From contig JAKQFZ010000006.1 in NCBI GenBank assembly GCA_029558215.1, positions 1 through 5,924 of the forward strand: DNA of 5,924 nucleotides. Reading direction: 5' to 3'. The translations under genes and the position numbers were made by a program. Numbering within the stretch: position 1 is the stretch's first letter; each line of letters begins with the position of its first letter. The notes beneath the pieces were generated by a model that was given only the letters and a program-made list of their open reading frames with translations, made no database searches and had not been told where the DNA came from. The stretch comes from Candidatus Omnitrophota bacterium. GTDB lineage: Bacteria > Hinthialibacterota > Hinthialibacteria > JAKQFZ01. Shown here one piece after another: positions 1 through 5,924 of the stretch.

Positions 1-40
1 CCGTGTTTATCCTTTATGACTGAGGTCATTGTTGACGCCC

Positions 41-63
41 GCACCCGTCTGTCCTTCGGGCGC
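41..63 (-). repeat. GC-rich inverted repeat downstream of lolD
   Basis: On the minus strand GCGCCCG can pair with CGGGTGC as a 7-base-pair stem with one G-U wobble and a 9-base loop. On the plus strand the wobble becomes an A-C mismatch, so the structure favours minus-strand RNA, the direction of the lolCD transcript. No T-tract follows it. It may contribute to the 3' end of the transcript, but that is not shown. Confidence 0.3.
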
Positions 64-96
64 AACTCAGAAAACCAATCTCAGCCGGCCATGTTC

Positions 97-119
97 GGAT
101 CACTGCTGAGAGTGATTCC
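97..119. repeat. Inverted repeat (hairpin) downstream of lolD
   Basis: On the minus strand the arms ATCACT and AGTGAT flank a 6-base loop. The stem can be extended by two G-C pairs past a single bulged A (GGAATCACT against AGTGATCC). It starts about 50 bases after the lolD stop. No T-run follows on either strand, so it is not a standard rho-independent terminator. It could be an mRNA 3'-end stabilising structure, a protein-binding palindrome or chance. Confidence 0.4.
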
Positions 120-167
120 TTATATGTCTACGTTCTATTATCGGATTGGGAAGCCAAAAAGTTACTG

Positions 168-869
168 TCAACAGCTCGTGTCATCGGTTTCTGAAACGAC
201 CACGAGCTTTCCATCTCTTAAGAGGTAGGTTTGAGAAGTCTGCCTGGCCAAAGCCGGGTTGTGTGTCACCATGACTGCGGCCACCCCGGTTCTTTTCTGG
301 ACATCTTGGATTAGGGCAAAGAGGCGTTCGCCATTGGCGCGATCCAGATTCCCAGTCGGTTCATCCATGAGAAGCAGAAGTGGATCATTTGCCAGCGATC
401 GGGCAACAGCCACCCTCTGCTGCTCTCCACCCGACAGTTCTGACGGTTTGTGCTTCAGCCGGTCAGCCAGACCCAGGCACTCCAGGAGAAACTCGGCGTG
501 TTGTCTGGCTTTCTTCCGATCGCTACCCGTGATGAGACTGGGGATCAGAACATTCTCCAAAGCGGTGAACTCCGGCAGCAAGTGATGAAACTGAAAGACG
601 AAGCCGATCTTCCTGTTGCGTACTTCTGCCAACTGGGCAGTGTCCAGTTGAGAGTAATCTTGACCCGCCAGCGTAATCTCTCCGGACGTCGGACGATCCA
701 GTGTTCCCAACAGATGTAGCAGCGTGCTCTTGCCGGAACCCGACGCTCCAACAATCGCGACAAAATCTCCCGCCGGGAGGTTGAAGGTCAAATCCTTCAA
801 AACGGTCAACGTGTTGGTTCCGTGTTGGTATGTCTTGCACAGCCCCCTGACCCGAAGAAGCTCACTCAT
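168..869 (-). CDS. lolD: Lipoprotein-releasing ABC transporter ATP-binding protein LolD
   Basis: Cytoplasmic ATPase that powers lipoprotein release by the Lol permease. At 233 residues it has the usual LolD length. All ABC motifs are intact: Walker A GASGSGKST (41-49), Q-loop Gln93, signature LSGGEQ (145-150), Walker B LLLLMDEP (164-171) with catalytic Glu170, D-loop around NLD (174-176) and H-loop His203. The segment FQFHHLLPEFTALENV (92-107) is the LolD-type hallmark and separates it from the closely related MacB and FtsE ATPases. The ATG at 869-867 overlaps the last codons of the permease gene by 8 bases (ATGAGTGA). It is preceded by GGAGG with 9-base spacing, which supports this start and translational coupling. 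The stop codon is at 170-168, after a short polar tail ending in Cys. No anomaly is seen. MacB-like export is the main alternative, but the partner permease is clearly of the LolC/E type. Confidence 0.95.
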   Translation of the reverse strand: MSELLRVRGLCKTYQHGTNTLTVLKDLTFNLPAGDFVAIVGASGSGKSTLLHLLGTLDRPTSGEITLAGQDYSQLDTAQLAEVRNRKIGFVFQFHHLLPEFTALENVLIPSLITGSDRKKARQHAEFLLECLGLADRLKHKPSELSGGEQQRVAVARSLANDPLLLLMDEPTGNLDRANGERLFALIQDVQKRTGVAAVMVTHNPALARQTSQTYLLRDGKLVVVSETDDTSC

Positions 870-2229
870 AGCGTAGCGCCTCCGTTGGAACGAGACGTGA
901 CGCTTGCCACGCTGGGTAGATGGCAGCCAGCAAACTGACGAGGATGGTCGTTCCTATAATGATGATGAAATCACTTGCCAGCATCTGGACGGGCAACCGC
1001 TCGATGTAGTAGATATTGCCTCCCCCCGGCATTTTGATCTCGTACACCCTCAAGAACAGACAGATGAGCACTCCAGCAATCGAGCCAAGCAATGTTCCCA
1101 CAGAGGCAACCACACCGCCTTCAAAAAGAAAAATCCGCATGATGCTGCCGGGCTTGGCGCCCATGGACATCAGAATTCCGATTTCTTTGGTCTTCTCCAT
1201 GACCACCATGATGAGCGTGCTCGCGATGTTGAACGCCGCCACAAGCACGATGAGAACCAGGATGACGAACATTGCCAGTTTCTCGATTTCCAAGGCGCGA
1301 AAAAAGACGCTATTCATTTCCTTCCAGGTGACAAAGCCGTAGAGCCGATCGAAACGATCCTGAAGACGTTGTTGAAGGAGCACTGCGGTTTCATCAACCT
1401 TGTTCAGATCCTTCAGTCGCATCTCGATCTGCATGGCTTTGTCTTTTCGATCATAGAGACGTTGTGCTGTGGGAAGTGCGAGGAACACCAGACTCATGTC
1501 ATAATCGTACAAGCCCGAATCGAATACGCCAGCCACCTCCAATGTTTCCGTGCGAGGAACCCTGCCTGCAGGCGTATCTTCCTCAGCAAAGGAGATGAAC
1601 TTGAGTCTCTTTCCGATGACCGATCGAAGCATCTCCTTCTCAATTTCCTTGTGATTGTCCTCCGGCGGTGTGGTCAGCCCAAATAACTGTTTGGCAACCT
1701 CTTTGCCCAGGATGATACCCGAGTAGTGGGGCTTGATCTCTCCGATTGGAACAGTCTCCACGGTTCGGCTTGGGTCGGTAACTCGTGCCTGGGCTTTCTG
1801 AACGTCCTCAACGAGCAGTTCGTCAGAGCCAGCAACAATGTTCTCACGCAATCGAGTAACTCGATCTTCCATGTTGGGATCGAGACCTTTGGCAACCACC
1901 CCCAGAGCCGCGTTGTAGTACTTGAGCATTCCCTGACCGATCACAGAGGGAGCCGCTGCAACGACATTGGGCTCTCTTTCGATCTCTTTCGCCAACTCCA
2001 TGTAGTTGGTGATTCCGTAGAAATCATTGATCACCATGTGGGATTTGGTTCCGAGAATCCGCTCTCTCAGGTCGCGGTCAAATCCATTCATCACTGAGAT
2101 GACCACGATGAGCGACATGACTCCTACCGCGACACCGCTGATGGATATTAGAGAGATGACTGAGATGAACTTGACCTGGCTTCTGGCCAGCATGTAGCGC
2201 CAGCCGATAAAATACTCAAATCGCATCAT
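862..2229 (-). CDS. lolC: Lipoprotein-releasing ABC transporter permease, LolC/LolE family
   Basis: Inner-membrane subunit of the LolCDE-type complex, which extracts mature lipoproteins from the inner membrane and passes them to the periplasmic chaperone LolA. The 455 residues show the family layout: a short cytoplasmic start with FEYFIGWRYMLAR, TM1 at ~22-48 leading into VMNGFDRDLRERILG, a large periplasmic domain (~50-317), then TM2 (~318-344), TM3 (~368-396) and TM4 (~419-440). The cytoplasmic loop EKTKEIGILMSMGAKP (345-360) is the FtsX/MacB-type segment that contacts the ATPase. The end, IYPAWQASRLVPTEALRYE, is characteristic of LolC/E. Two ATG codons stand in tandem at 2229-2224. No clean Shine-Dalgarno is visible; a GGCGG lies 3 bases before the first ATG and 6 before the second, so the second may be used. 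At 455 residues it is longer than the ~400-415 typical of LolC/E, apparently from extra periplasmic sequence. Only one permease gene is visible, so it may form a homodimer (LolF-like) or have a partner elsewhere. The choice of C over E is arbitrary. Confidence 0.94.
   Translation of the reverse strand: MMRFEYFIGWRYMLARSQVKFISVISLISISGVAVGVMSLIVVISVMNGFDRDLRERILGTKSHMVINDFYGITNYMELAKEIEREPNVVAAAPSVIGQGMLKYYNAALGVVAKGLDPNMEDRVTRLRENIVAGSDELLVEDVQKAQARVTDPSRTVETVPIGEIKPHYSGIILGKEVAKQLFGLTTPPEDNHKEIEKEMLRSVIGKRLKFISFAEEDTPAGRVPRTETLEVAGVFDSGLYDYDMSLVFLALPTAQRLYDRKDKAMQIEMRLKDLNKVDETAVLLQQRLQDRFDRLYGFVTWKEMNSVFFRALEIEKLAMFVILVLIVLVAAFNIASTLIMVVMEKTKEIGILMSMGAKPGSIMRIFLFEGGVVASVGTLLGSIAGVLICLFLRVYEIKMPGGGNIYYIERLPVQMLASDFIIIIGTTILVSLLAAIYPAWQASRLVPTEALRYE
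879..883 (-). promoter_or_regulatory. Ribosome binding site of lolD
   Basis: On the minus strand GGAGG lies 9 bases before the lolD ATG, inside the 3' end of the permease gene. It fixes the lolD start and shows that the ATPase can be initiated directly by ribosomes finishing, or just leaving, the upstream frame. Confidence 0.7.
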
Positions 2230-2317
2230 TAACCGCCAACTTTTTCTTTAGAACAGGACGAAGAGTAACCCCAACAGCCGATGCCTGTCAATGAGTATGG
2301 TGCATCGTTGATCTGCA
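2230..2317. other. Intergenic gap between peptidase and lolCD, no terminator seen
   Basis: These 88 bases separate the peptidase stop codon (2320-2318) from the permease start. I find no GC-rich hairpin followed by a T-run on the minus strand, so read-through from the peptidase gene into lolCD is possible. The only structured elements are the candidate promoter and a trivial direct repeat of GATGC near the peptidase stop. No small ORF with a convincing ribosome binding site is present. Confidence 0.5.
2262..2291 (-). promoter_or_regulatory. Candidate sigma-70-type promoter for lolCD
   Basis: In the gap between the peptidase and the permease, the minus strand carries a perfect -35 hexamer TTGACA (2291-2286), then 18 bases, then TACTCT (2267-2262), which matches TATAAT at three of six positions including the leading TA and the final T. 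Transcription would begin near 2255, leaving a leader of about 25 bases before the permease ATG. The -35 is strong, but the -10 is weak and the organism's promoter consensus is unknown, so this is a candidate only. Confidence 0.35.
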
Positions 2318-5300
2318 TCAAGGCTCAGGCGTTGGCGTTTGCTGCGCCGCGCCCGTGGAATCATCTTGAACCGAAGGAACCGTCAGAACGAGTGTGTTGT
2401 TGGCATGCGTCTCCTCGTCCACAATGTCATCGGGATCCACGATAAGTTCGATTCTGACGAATCTACTCGAGATACCGATTCCCGCTCCCGTCCGACTTGC
2501 ACCAGGTGCCACCAGACGGATGGCATCGAAATCCCGCACGACCGGATCAAGATCATCTTCCGAACGATAGCCTTTCAGCTGCAACTGGAATTCCCTTGCT
2601 GTGTCTTCACCGATATTCTTGATTGTGTAACTCAGCTCGTGACGATTCCTGGCTTCGTTGCGCGACAAATCACCTTCGATTACAAGGTCAGCCTTCTTTC
2701 TTACGACAATGGGTCTCGAAGCCAGATTATCCTGTTTGTTTTCCTCTTCGATCAGGTTGGAAGGATCCAGCTGCACCCAGATTCTGTGTTCGCCCGCATT
2801 CTGAAAAGGATCCCAGCGAAGTCGGATGGTCTCTGATTCCCCGGGCCTGATCAATGCGATAGTTCTGAAAGGCCATTGGACATCATCGTTGAGCACCAGT
2901 CCCCCTGTCTGGGGATCCCCGTCATAGGCTCTGACCTCAACATCTCGAACTGAGCGATGTCCGGTGTTGTGAACCCGAACCGTGATGAAGACGGTCTGTC
3001 CATTGACTGGGCTGAAATCGCTGAAACTGATATCGGCGGTTTCGATCTGCAGGTTGGGTCTGGCCTCTGAAGGGAGTGCTTCCTCGTGCAGCGGCTCTCG
3101 TGGCAGACACTCGAACTGCCCGAGCAGGACGGTTGCCGGCTGTGTCGGTGACATGGACGCAGAGAATATTGTTGCCGAACAGGTTCCCGGAGCGAGATCG
3201 GCTGGCACGTCAAAGCCCACCGGCAGATCCGCCGAACCATGGGACAGCATCTTCGGTTCTGGGATCAACTCACCACGTGCGTTTGCGATGAAGGCATACT
3301 GTTTCCCCTGGAGCGAGAGCCCGGGTTGTTCGGACACAAGCACCCTTCCACCATAGCGGCTTTGGATTTGTGAAGGGTTGACCGCCAAGTGTCCCTTGAC
3401 TTCCGGCAAACGGAGGCGAGTCAGCGGATCGCCAAAGATCTGAAACATGAAGATCGGATCCGTCGCTTTGTCCTGCGTCTGGAACAGAATCTTGCCCATC
3501 GCGGAGAGCGCCCCGATTGAATTGATCCCCCGAACGAACAGACACTCATGAAGGGCGCGCAGATAGATTTCATGGTGTGGTGGGCAGCCCCTTCCTGTTG
3601 AAGCGAACAGCCCGATCACACCCCCACTCTCCGCGGTGAGCAGTTCCTCGGCGATACACAGGTTCCACTTTGGCTCGGCATAGTCGAAATGGCCGGTGTC
3701 ACAGGTCATCAGAAGCATTAACGGAAGTCTTCCCCCGTTCTTGAGTTTCTTGACATCAGAAAACTTCGAACCCCCACCGAAAAACACTCTTTCGTGGCAG
3801 AAGACGTTGGGCGAACCATGTCCAAAGAACTCAAAAATAAGACAGCCCTCAGTAATCTTCTTAACAAGGTATTCAGTCCCTTTCAGGCTCGTTTTTGCCT
3901 TCTCCTGGATGGTGATGACTTCAGCCATATAAAAGTTGTCTACAAACTCAAAATCCCGCAACCGTATATGTTCCTTGGAAAGATAGGGTGGAACTTGTCC
4001 CTCGATGGCTTTCTCAAGACCCGCCTCAAACTCGTTGTCCGAGAAGAAAAGCGTTTTGGCTTCCCATTCGCCCCTCTCTTTTCCTTGGGAGTAACCGATG
4101 ATTTTTTCAATGGCGTTTTCCGCTTGCCCGACTTCCTGCACAGGAATACGCCCGTAGTAATAATCTTCCATATCATCTTCTCCCGAGACACAGACATACC
4201 ACTGGTCGCTCGCGTAGGAAGGATCAACCCGATAGCCAGGAACGTAATTGGGAACAGGGTTGGGAAAACGTCCCCAGTAGTCCCAACTGGCATCTCCAAA
4301 GAACAGCACTGTTTCAGGTGCCGGTTTCTGCCAATGCCGAAGCGCAAAGGTGAGAAAGCGTCGAATCGCATAGGGATTTGTTGCTCCGTCAATGAACTCA
4401 TCGTAAATGTCTTCGACGTTGGCGACAAAAACTGATCTGCCCTTGGACGCCTGCTCATCGGCAAGACGTTTCACGCTTCCAAGAAACTTCTCGTGGGTGA
4501 TGATGATCGAATCAGCCTTGTTGTTGGGGGAACGGAGCTTTGCTGGTTGATGCAGCCGCATCTTTTGTGGTGGGAGAAAAGCCTCTGGCGCAGCCAGACA
4601 AATCTTGTACGTGTGCGTTCCATCCGAATACGAAGAGGATCGCACGGGGGTGCAGAGCATACCATCTTCCAGATACGGTTCAATTCGGCTTGCTTGCCCA
4701 TCGGCGCCCAGGTAGAACACAAAAGGAACGACCGAATGTGACGCACCGAGGCGAATCTTGTATCCATAGAAACCATCGCCCTGCGATCCCGCAGGGAGCA
4801 GAGTTTCCTCAGCAGTGCTTCCCTGAAAGACAAGCGTGCTGCTGTCTAGGATCATCTCGCGGGCATACTTGAGCTCCAGCCAGTCCAGATAGATCCCTGC
4901 GCGCTTGGGCTGTTTCGGCTGATCGGTGACCGGCTCCGTTCGAGGCTTCAGGAGTAGTTTGATCTGCGGCGCAGAACCGGAAGCGGGCAGATGCTCCAGT
5001 GTGTTGCCCACAAAAGTGTACTGGCGGCCGGTGTCCACATTCCGTGCCGACATCCGACTCAGACTGATCGGCTGTGAGTCAAGCCAGATCTGAATGTCAT
5101 CCCAGAAGGGAGCAGACAATTCGTATCCCGGCCCCCCCAGGAAATCAGTGCCAAACTGGAAAGTCAGCGAAAAGGTTGATGATACAATGTGTTCCATGGC
5201 TATTGGCATTTCAAAGGCACGCAGAACGTCCAACTGCCGCCAATACCAGTATTCCTGCTGCCTCGAGTCCTTGTGACCGTCGCGCGCAAAGACAGAGTTC

Positions 5301-5924
5301 TCTTCAAGGTGTCTGTGCATTTGAACGACACTCGGAGTTGCCGAACCCAAATGCGGTGGAGAAAGATTCTCCCATCGCAGTGGCATACTCACACTTTCGA
5401 CCGGACTTGCCACCAGCCAGTAGACCGAATCCGGGCTGAATGGGGAATCGGAAATGTGTCCCCAGAAACAGTAGCCGTCCTGATCGGAATACAGGGGGAC
5501 TGCTTTTCCTTTGCAGTAGAGAGCAAAACTCTCAGGCTTTCCTGCTGATGCAGGCCACATTTCCTCGATGCTCTTTGCCGAGATGTGCGTGGGGCCTTCC
5601 TGACGTACCCAGATCTTCAAAGCCGGGGAGTTGGCGAGCCTGTCCAGCGATCCTTCCCACAGATCGGGATTCATCTCTTGGGGTGAGTCAATCTCAAAAG
5701 CGTGCAAGGGCAGGGAACCCAGCAAAGGGAGTTTCTCCAGCTGTTCCAGGAAACTCTCTTTGCGCTTTGGGGCGCGCTTGATCAGAAGGTCTTCGGGATA
5801 TCGTAAGACAAAACGAACTTTTGGGAAAACGCGACCTTTGTTTGAGGGATGCAGAGGACTTTTTCGAGATGACACCAACTGCAATGAGCCGAGTCTCCAA
5901 TGACGAACAATGCCCAAGGGAGCA
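2318..5924 (-). CDS. C25 (gingipain-family) cysteine peptidase with two CARDB domains, 5'-truncated by window edge
   Basis: Residues are numbered from a TTG at 5917-5915. The frame stays open to 5924 with no ATG and no signal peptide, so the true start probably lies outside the window. Residues ~97-170 resemble the N-terminal region of PorU/gingipain relatives (KIWVRQEG, then DSPFSPDSVYWL). Residues ~225-355 look like a beta-sandwich ending in the family-typical IYLDWLELKYAR. The C25 domain spans ~468-838: ADSIIITHEKF, the YDEFIDGATNPYAIRRF segment, GDASWDYWG (541-549), YYYGRIPV (586-593), catalytic His700 in FFGHGS, catalytic Cys739 in MTCDTGHFD, and FQIFGDP (825-831). An Ig-like segment follows (~845-935), then CARDB 1 (~954-1072, ending in an acidic DPSNLIEEEN loop), CARDB 2 (~1076-1180, with DPDDIVDEET) and a Pro/Thr tail. 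The family consists of secreted cysteine endopeptidases (gingipains) and the PorU sortase. The substrate here is unknown. Thirteen cysteines are visible. There is no type IX sorting tail and no C-terminal membrane segment. The C25 call is firm; location and role are inferred. Confidence 0.9.
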   Translation of the reverse strand, partial: APLGIVRHWRLGSLQLVSSRKSPLHPSNKGRVFPKVRFVLRYPEDLLIKRAPKRKESFLEQLEKLPLLGSLPLHAFEIDSPQEMNPDLWEGSLDRLANSPALKIWVRQEGPTHISAKSIEEMWPASAGKPESFALYCKGKAVPLYSDQDGYCFWGHISDSPFSPDSVYWLVASPVESVSMPLRWENLSPPHLGSATPSVVQMHRHLEENSVFARDGHKDSRQQEYWYWRQLDVLRAFEMPIAMEHIVSSTFSLTFQFGTDFLGGPGYELSAPFWDDIQIWLDSQPISLSRMSARNVDTGRQYTFVGNTLEHLPASGSAPQIKLLLKPRTEPVTDQPKQPKRAGIYLDWLELKYAREMILDSSTLVFQGSTAEETLLPAGSQGDGFYGYKIRLGASHSVVPFVFYLGADGQASRIEPYLEDGMLCTPVRSSSYSDGTHTYKICLAAPEAFLPPQKMRLHQPAKLRSPNNKADSIIITHEKFLGSVKRLADEQASKGRSVFVANVEDIYDEFIDGATNPYAIRRFLTFALRHWQKPAPETVLFFGDASWDYWGRFPNPVPNYVPGYRVDPSYASDQWYVCVSGEDDMEDYYYGRIPVQEVGQAENAIEKIIGYSQGKERGEWEAKTLFFSDNEFEAGLEKAIEGQVPPYLSKEHIRLRDFEFVDNFYMAEVITIQEKAKTSLKGTEYLVKKITEGCLIFEFFGHGSPNVFCHERVFFGGGSKFSDVKKLKNGGRLPLMLLMTCDTGHFDYAEPKWNLCIAEELLTAESGGVIGLFASTGRGCPPHHEIYLRALHECLFVRGINSIGALSAMGKILFQTQDKATDPIFMFQIFGDPLTRLRLPEVKGHLAVNPSQIQSRYGGRVLVSEQPGLSLQGKQYAFIANARGELIPEPKMLSHGSADLPVGFDVPADLAPGTCSATIFSASMSPTQPATVLLGQFECLPREPLHEEALPSEARPNLQIETADISFSDFSPVNGQTVFITVRVHNTGHRSVRDVEVRAYDGDPQTGGLVLNDDVQWPFRTIALIRPGESETIRLRWDPFQNAGEHRIWVQLDPSNLIEEENKQDNLASRPIVVRKKADLVIEGDLSRNEARNRHELSYTIKNIGEDTAREFQLQLKGYRSEDDLDPVVRDFDAIRLVAPGASRTGAGIGISSRFVRIELIVDPDDIVDEETHANNTLVLTVPSVQDDSTGAAQQTPTPEP

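Larger units (their letters stand above)
1..167. other. Region downstream of lolD without a recognisable gene
   Basis: After the lolD stop the minus strand has frequent stop codons and no ORF with a convincing ribosome binding site. It contains the two inverted repeats listed separately and a small palindrome (ATGAC/GTCAT, 4-base loop) at about 16-29. An AAAGGA close to the window edge (minus strand, around 9-14) could be the ribosome binding site of a gene starting just outside, but this cannot be tested here. Confidence 0.4.

Noticed and set aside
1..29. Minus-strand ATG at 29-27 opening a frame that runs off the window
   Set aside because: Only nine codons are visible, there is no good Shine-Dalgarno before it, and the ATG is part of a small palindrome. 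It is too short to call a gene.
137..171. TTGACA overlapping the lolD stop with a GATAAT downstream, as a promoter for a gene further left
   Set aside because: The spacing between the two boxes is about 23 bases, too long for a sigma-70 promoter, and no gene start is seen in the window for it to serve.
16..228. 70-codon plus-strand ORF at the left end
   Set aside because: It overlaps the 3' end of lolD antisense, has no convincing ribosome binding site and no recognisable domain.
904..1686. 260-codon plus-strand ORF rich in Asp, His, Glu and Gln
   Set aside because: It lies antisense to the permease gene. Its odd polar composition is what the complement of hydrophobic membrane-helix codons produces, and no ribosome binding site or family similarity is seen.
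168..2229. Assigning the ABC pair to MacB/FtsE-FtsX-type systems
   Set aside because: The FQFHHLLPEFTALENV segment of the ATPase and the N- and C-terminal signatures of the permease are LolD and LolC/E-like. The single-domain permease with a separate ATPase also does not fit MacB.
2318..2378. Pro/Thr/Glu-rich C-terminus ending PTPEP as a possible PEP-CTERM sorting signal
   Set aside because: PEP-CTERM requires a following membrane helix and a basic tail. Here the protein ends at the motif, so it is just a low-complexity tail.
3794..4435. 213-codon plus-strand ORF
   Set aside because: Antisense to the C25 catalytic domain, whose conserved motifs are on the minus strand through this whole stretch. 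It is a shadow frame.

Overview
The window holds three genes, all read from the minus strand, in the order (transcription direction) C25-family cysteine peptidase, LolC/E-type permease, LolD ATPase. A LolCD lipoprotein-releasing transporter implies a diderm (Gram-negative) bacterium with an outer membrane. Base composition is balanced, with no obvious shift between genes. A gingipain-family (C25) protein carrying CARDB domains instead of the Bacteroidota type IX secretion tail suggests a lineage outside classical Bacteroidota, such as an environmental PVC, FCB or Sumerlaeota/Hydrogenedentota-like phylum. I cannot place it more precisely from sequence alone.

Layout from right to left: positions 5924-2318 encode a very large secreted-type peptidase whose 5' end runs off the window. 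It has a gingipain-like N-terminal propeptide or beta-sandwich region, a complete C25 catalytic domain with a His/Cys dyad, an Ig-like segment, two CARDB repeats and a short Pro/Thr tail. An 88-base gap (2317-2230) has no terminator but contains a plausible sigma-70-type promoter. The permease (2229-862) and the ATPase (869-168) overlap by 8 bases in an ATGAGTGA junction, so they are almost certainly translationally coupled. The last 167 bases (167-1) hold two small hairpin-forming inverted repeats and no gene I can defend.

Functionally, the two Lol proteins form an inner-membrane ABC machine that extracts mature lipoproteins and hands them to a periplasmic carrier for delivery to the outer membrane. 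The peptidase would act in the envelope or outside the cell. Its position upstream of lolCD is suggestive, but the possible promoter between them means a shared function is only a hypothesis. The most interesting item is this peptidase architecture; the Lol genes are ordinary housekeeping genes.
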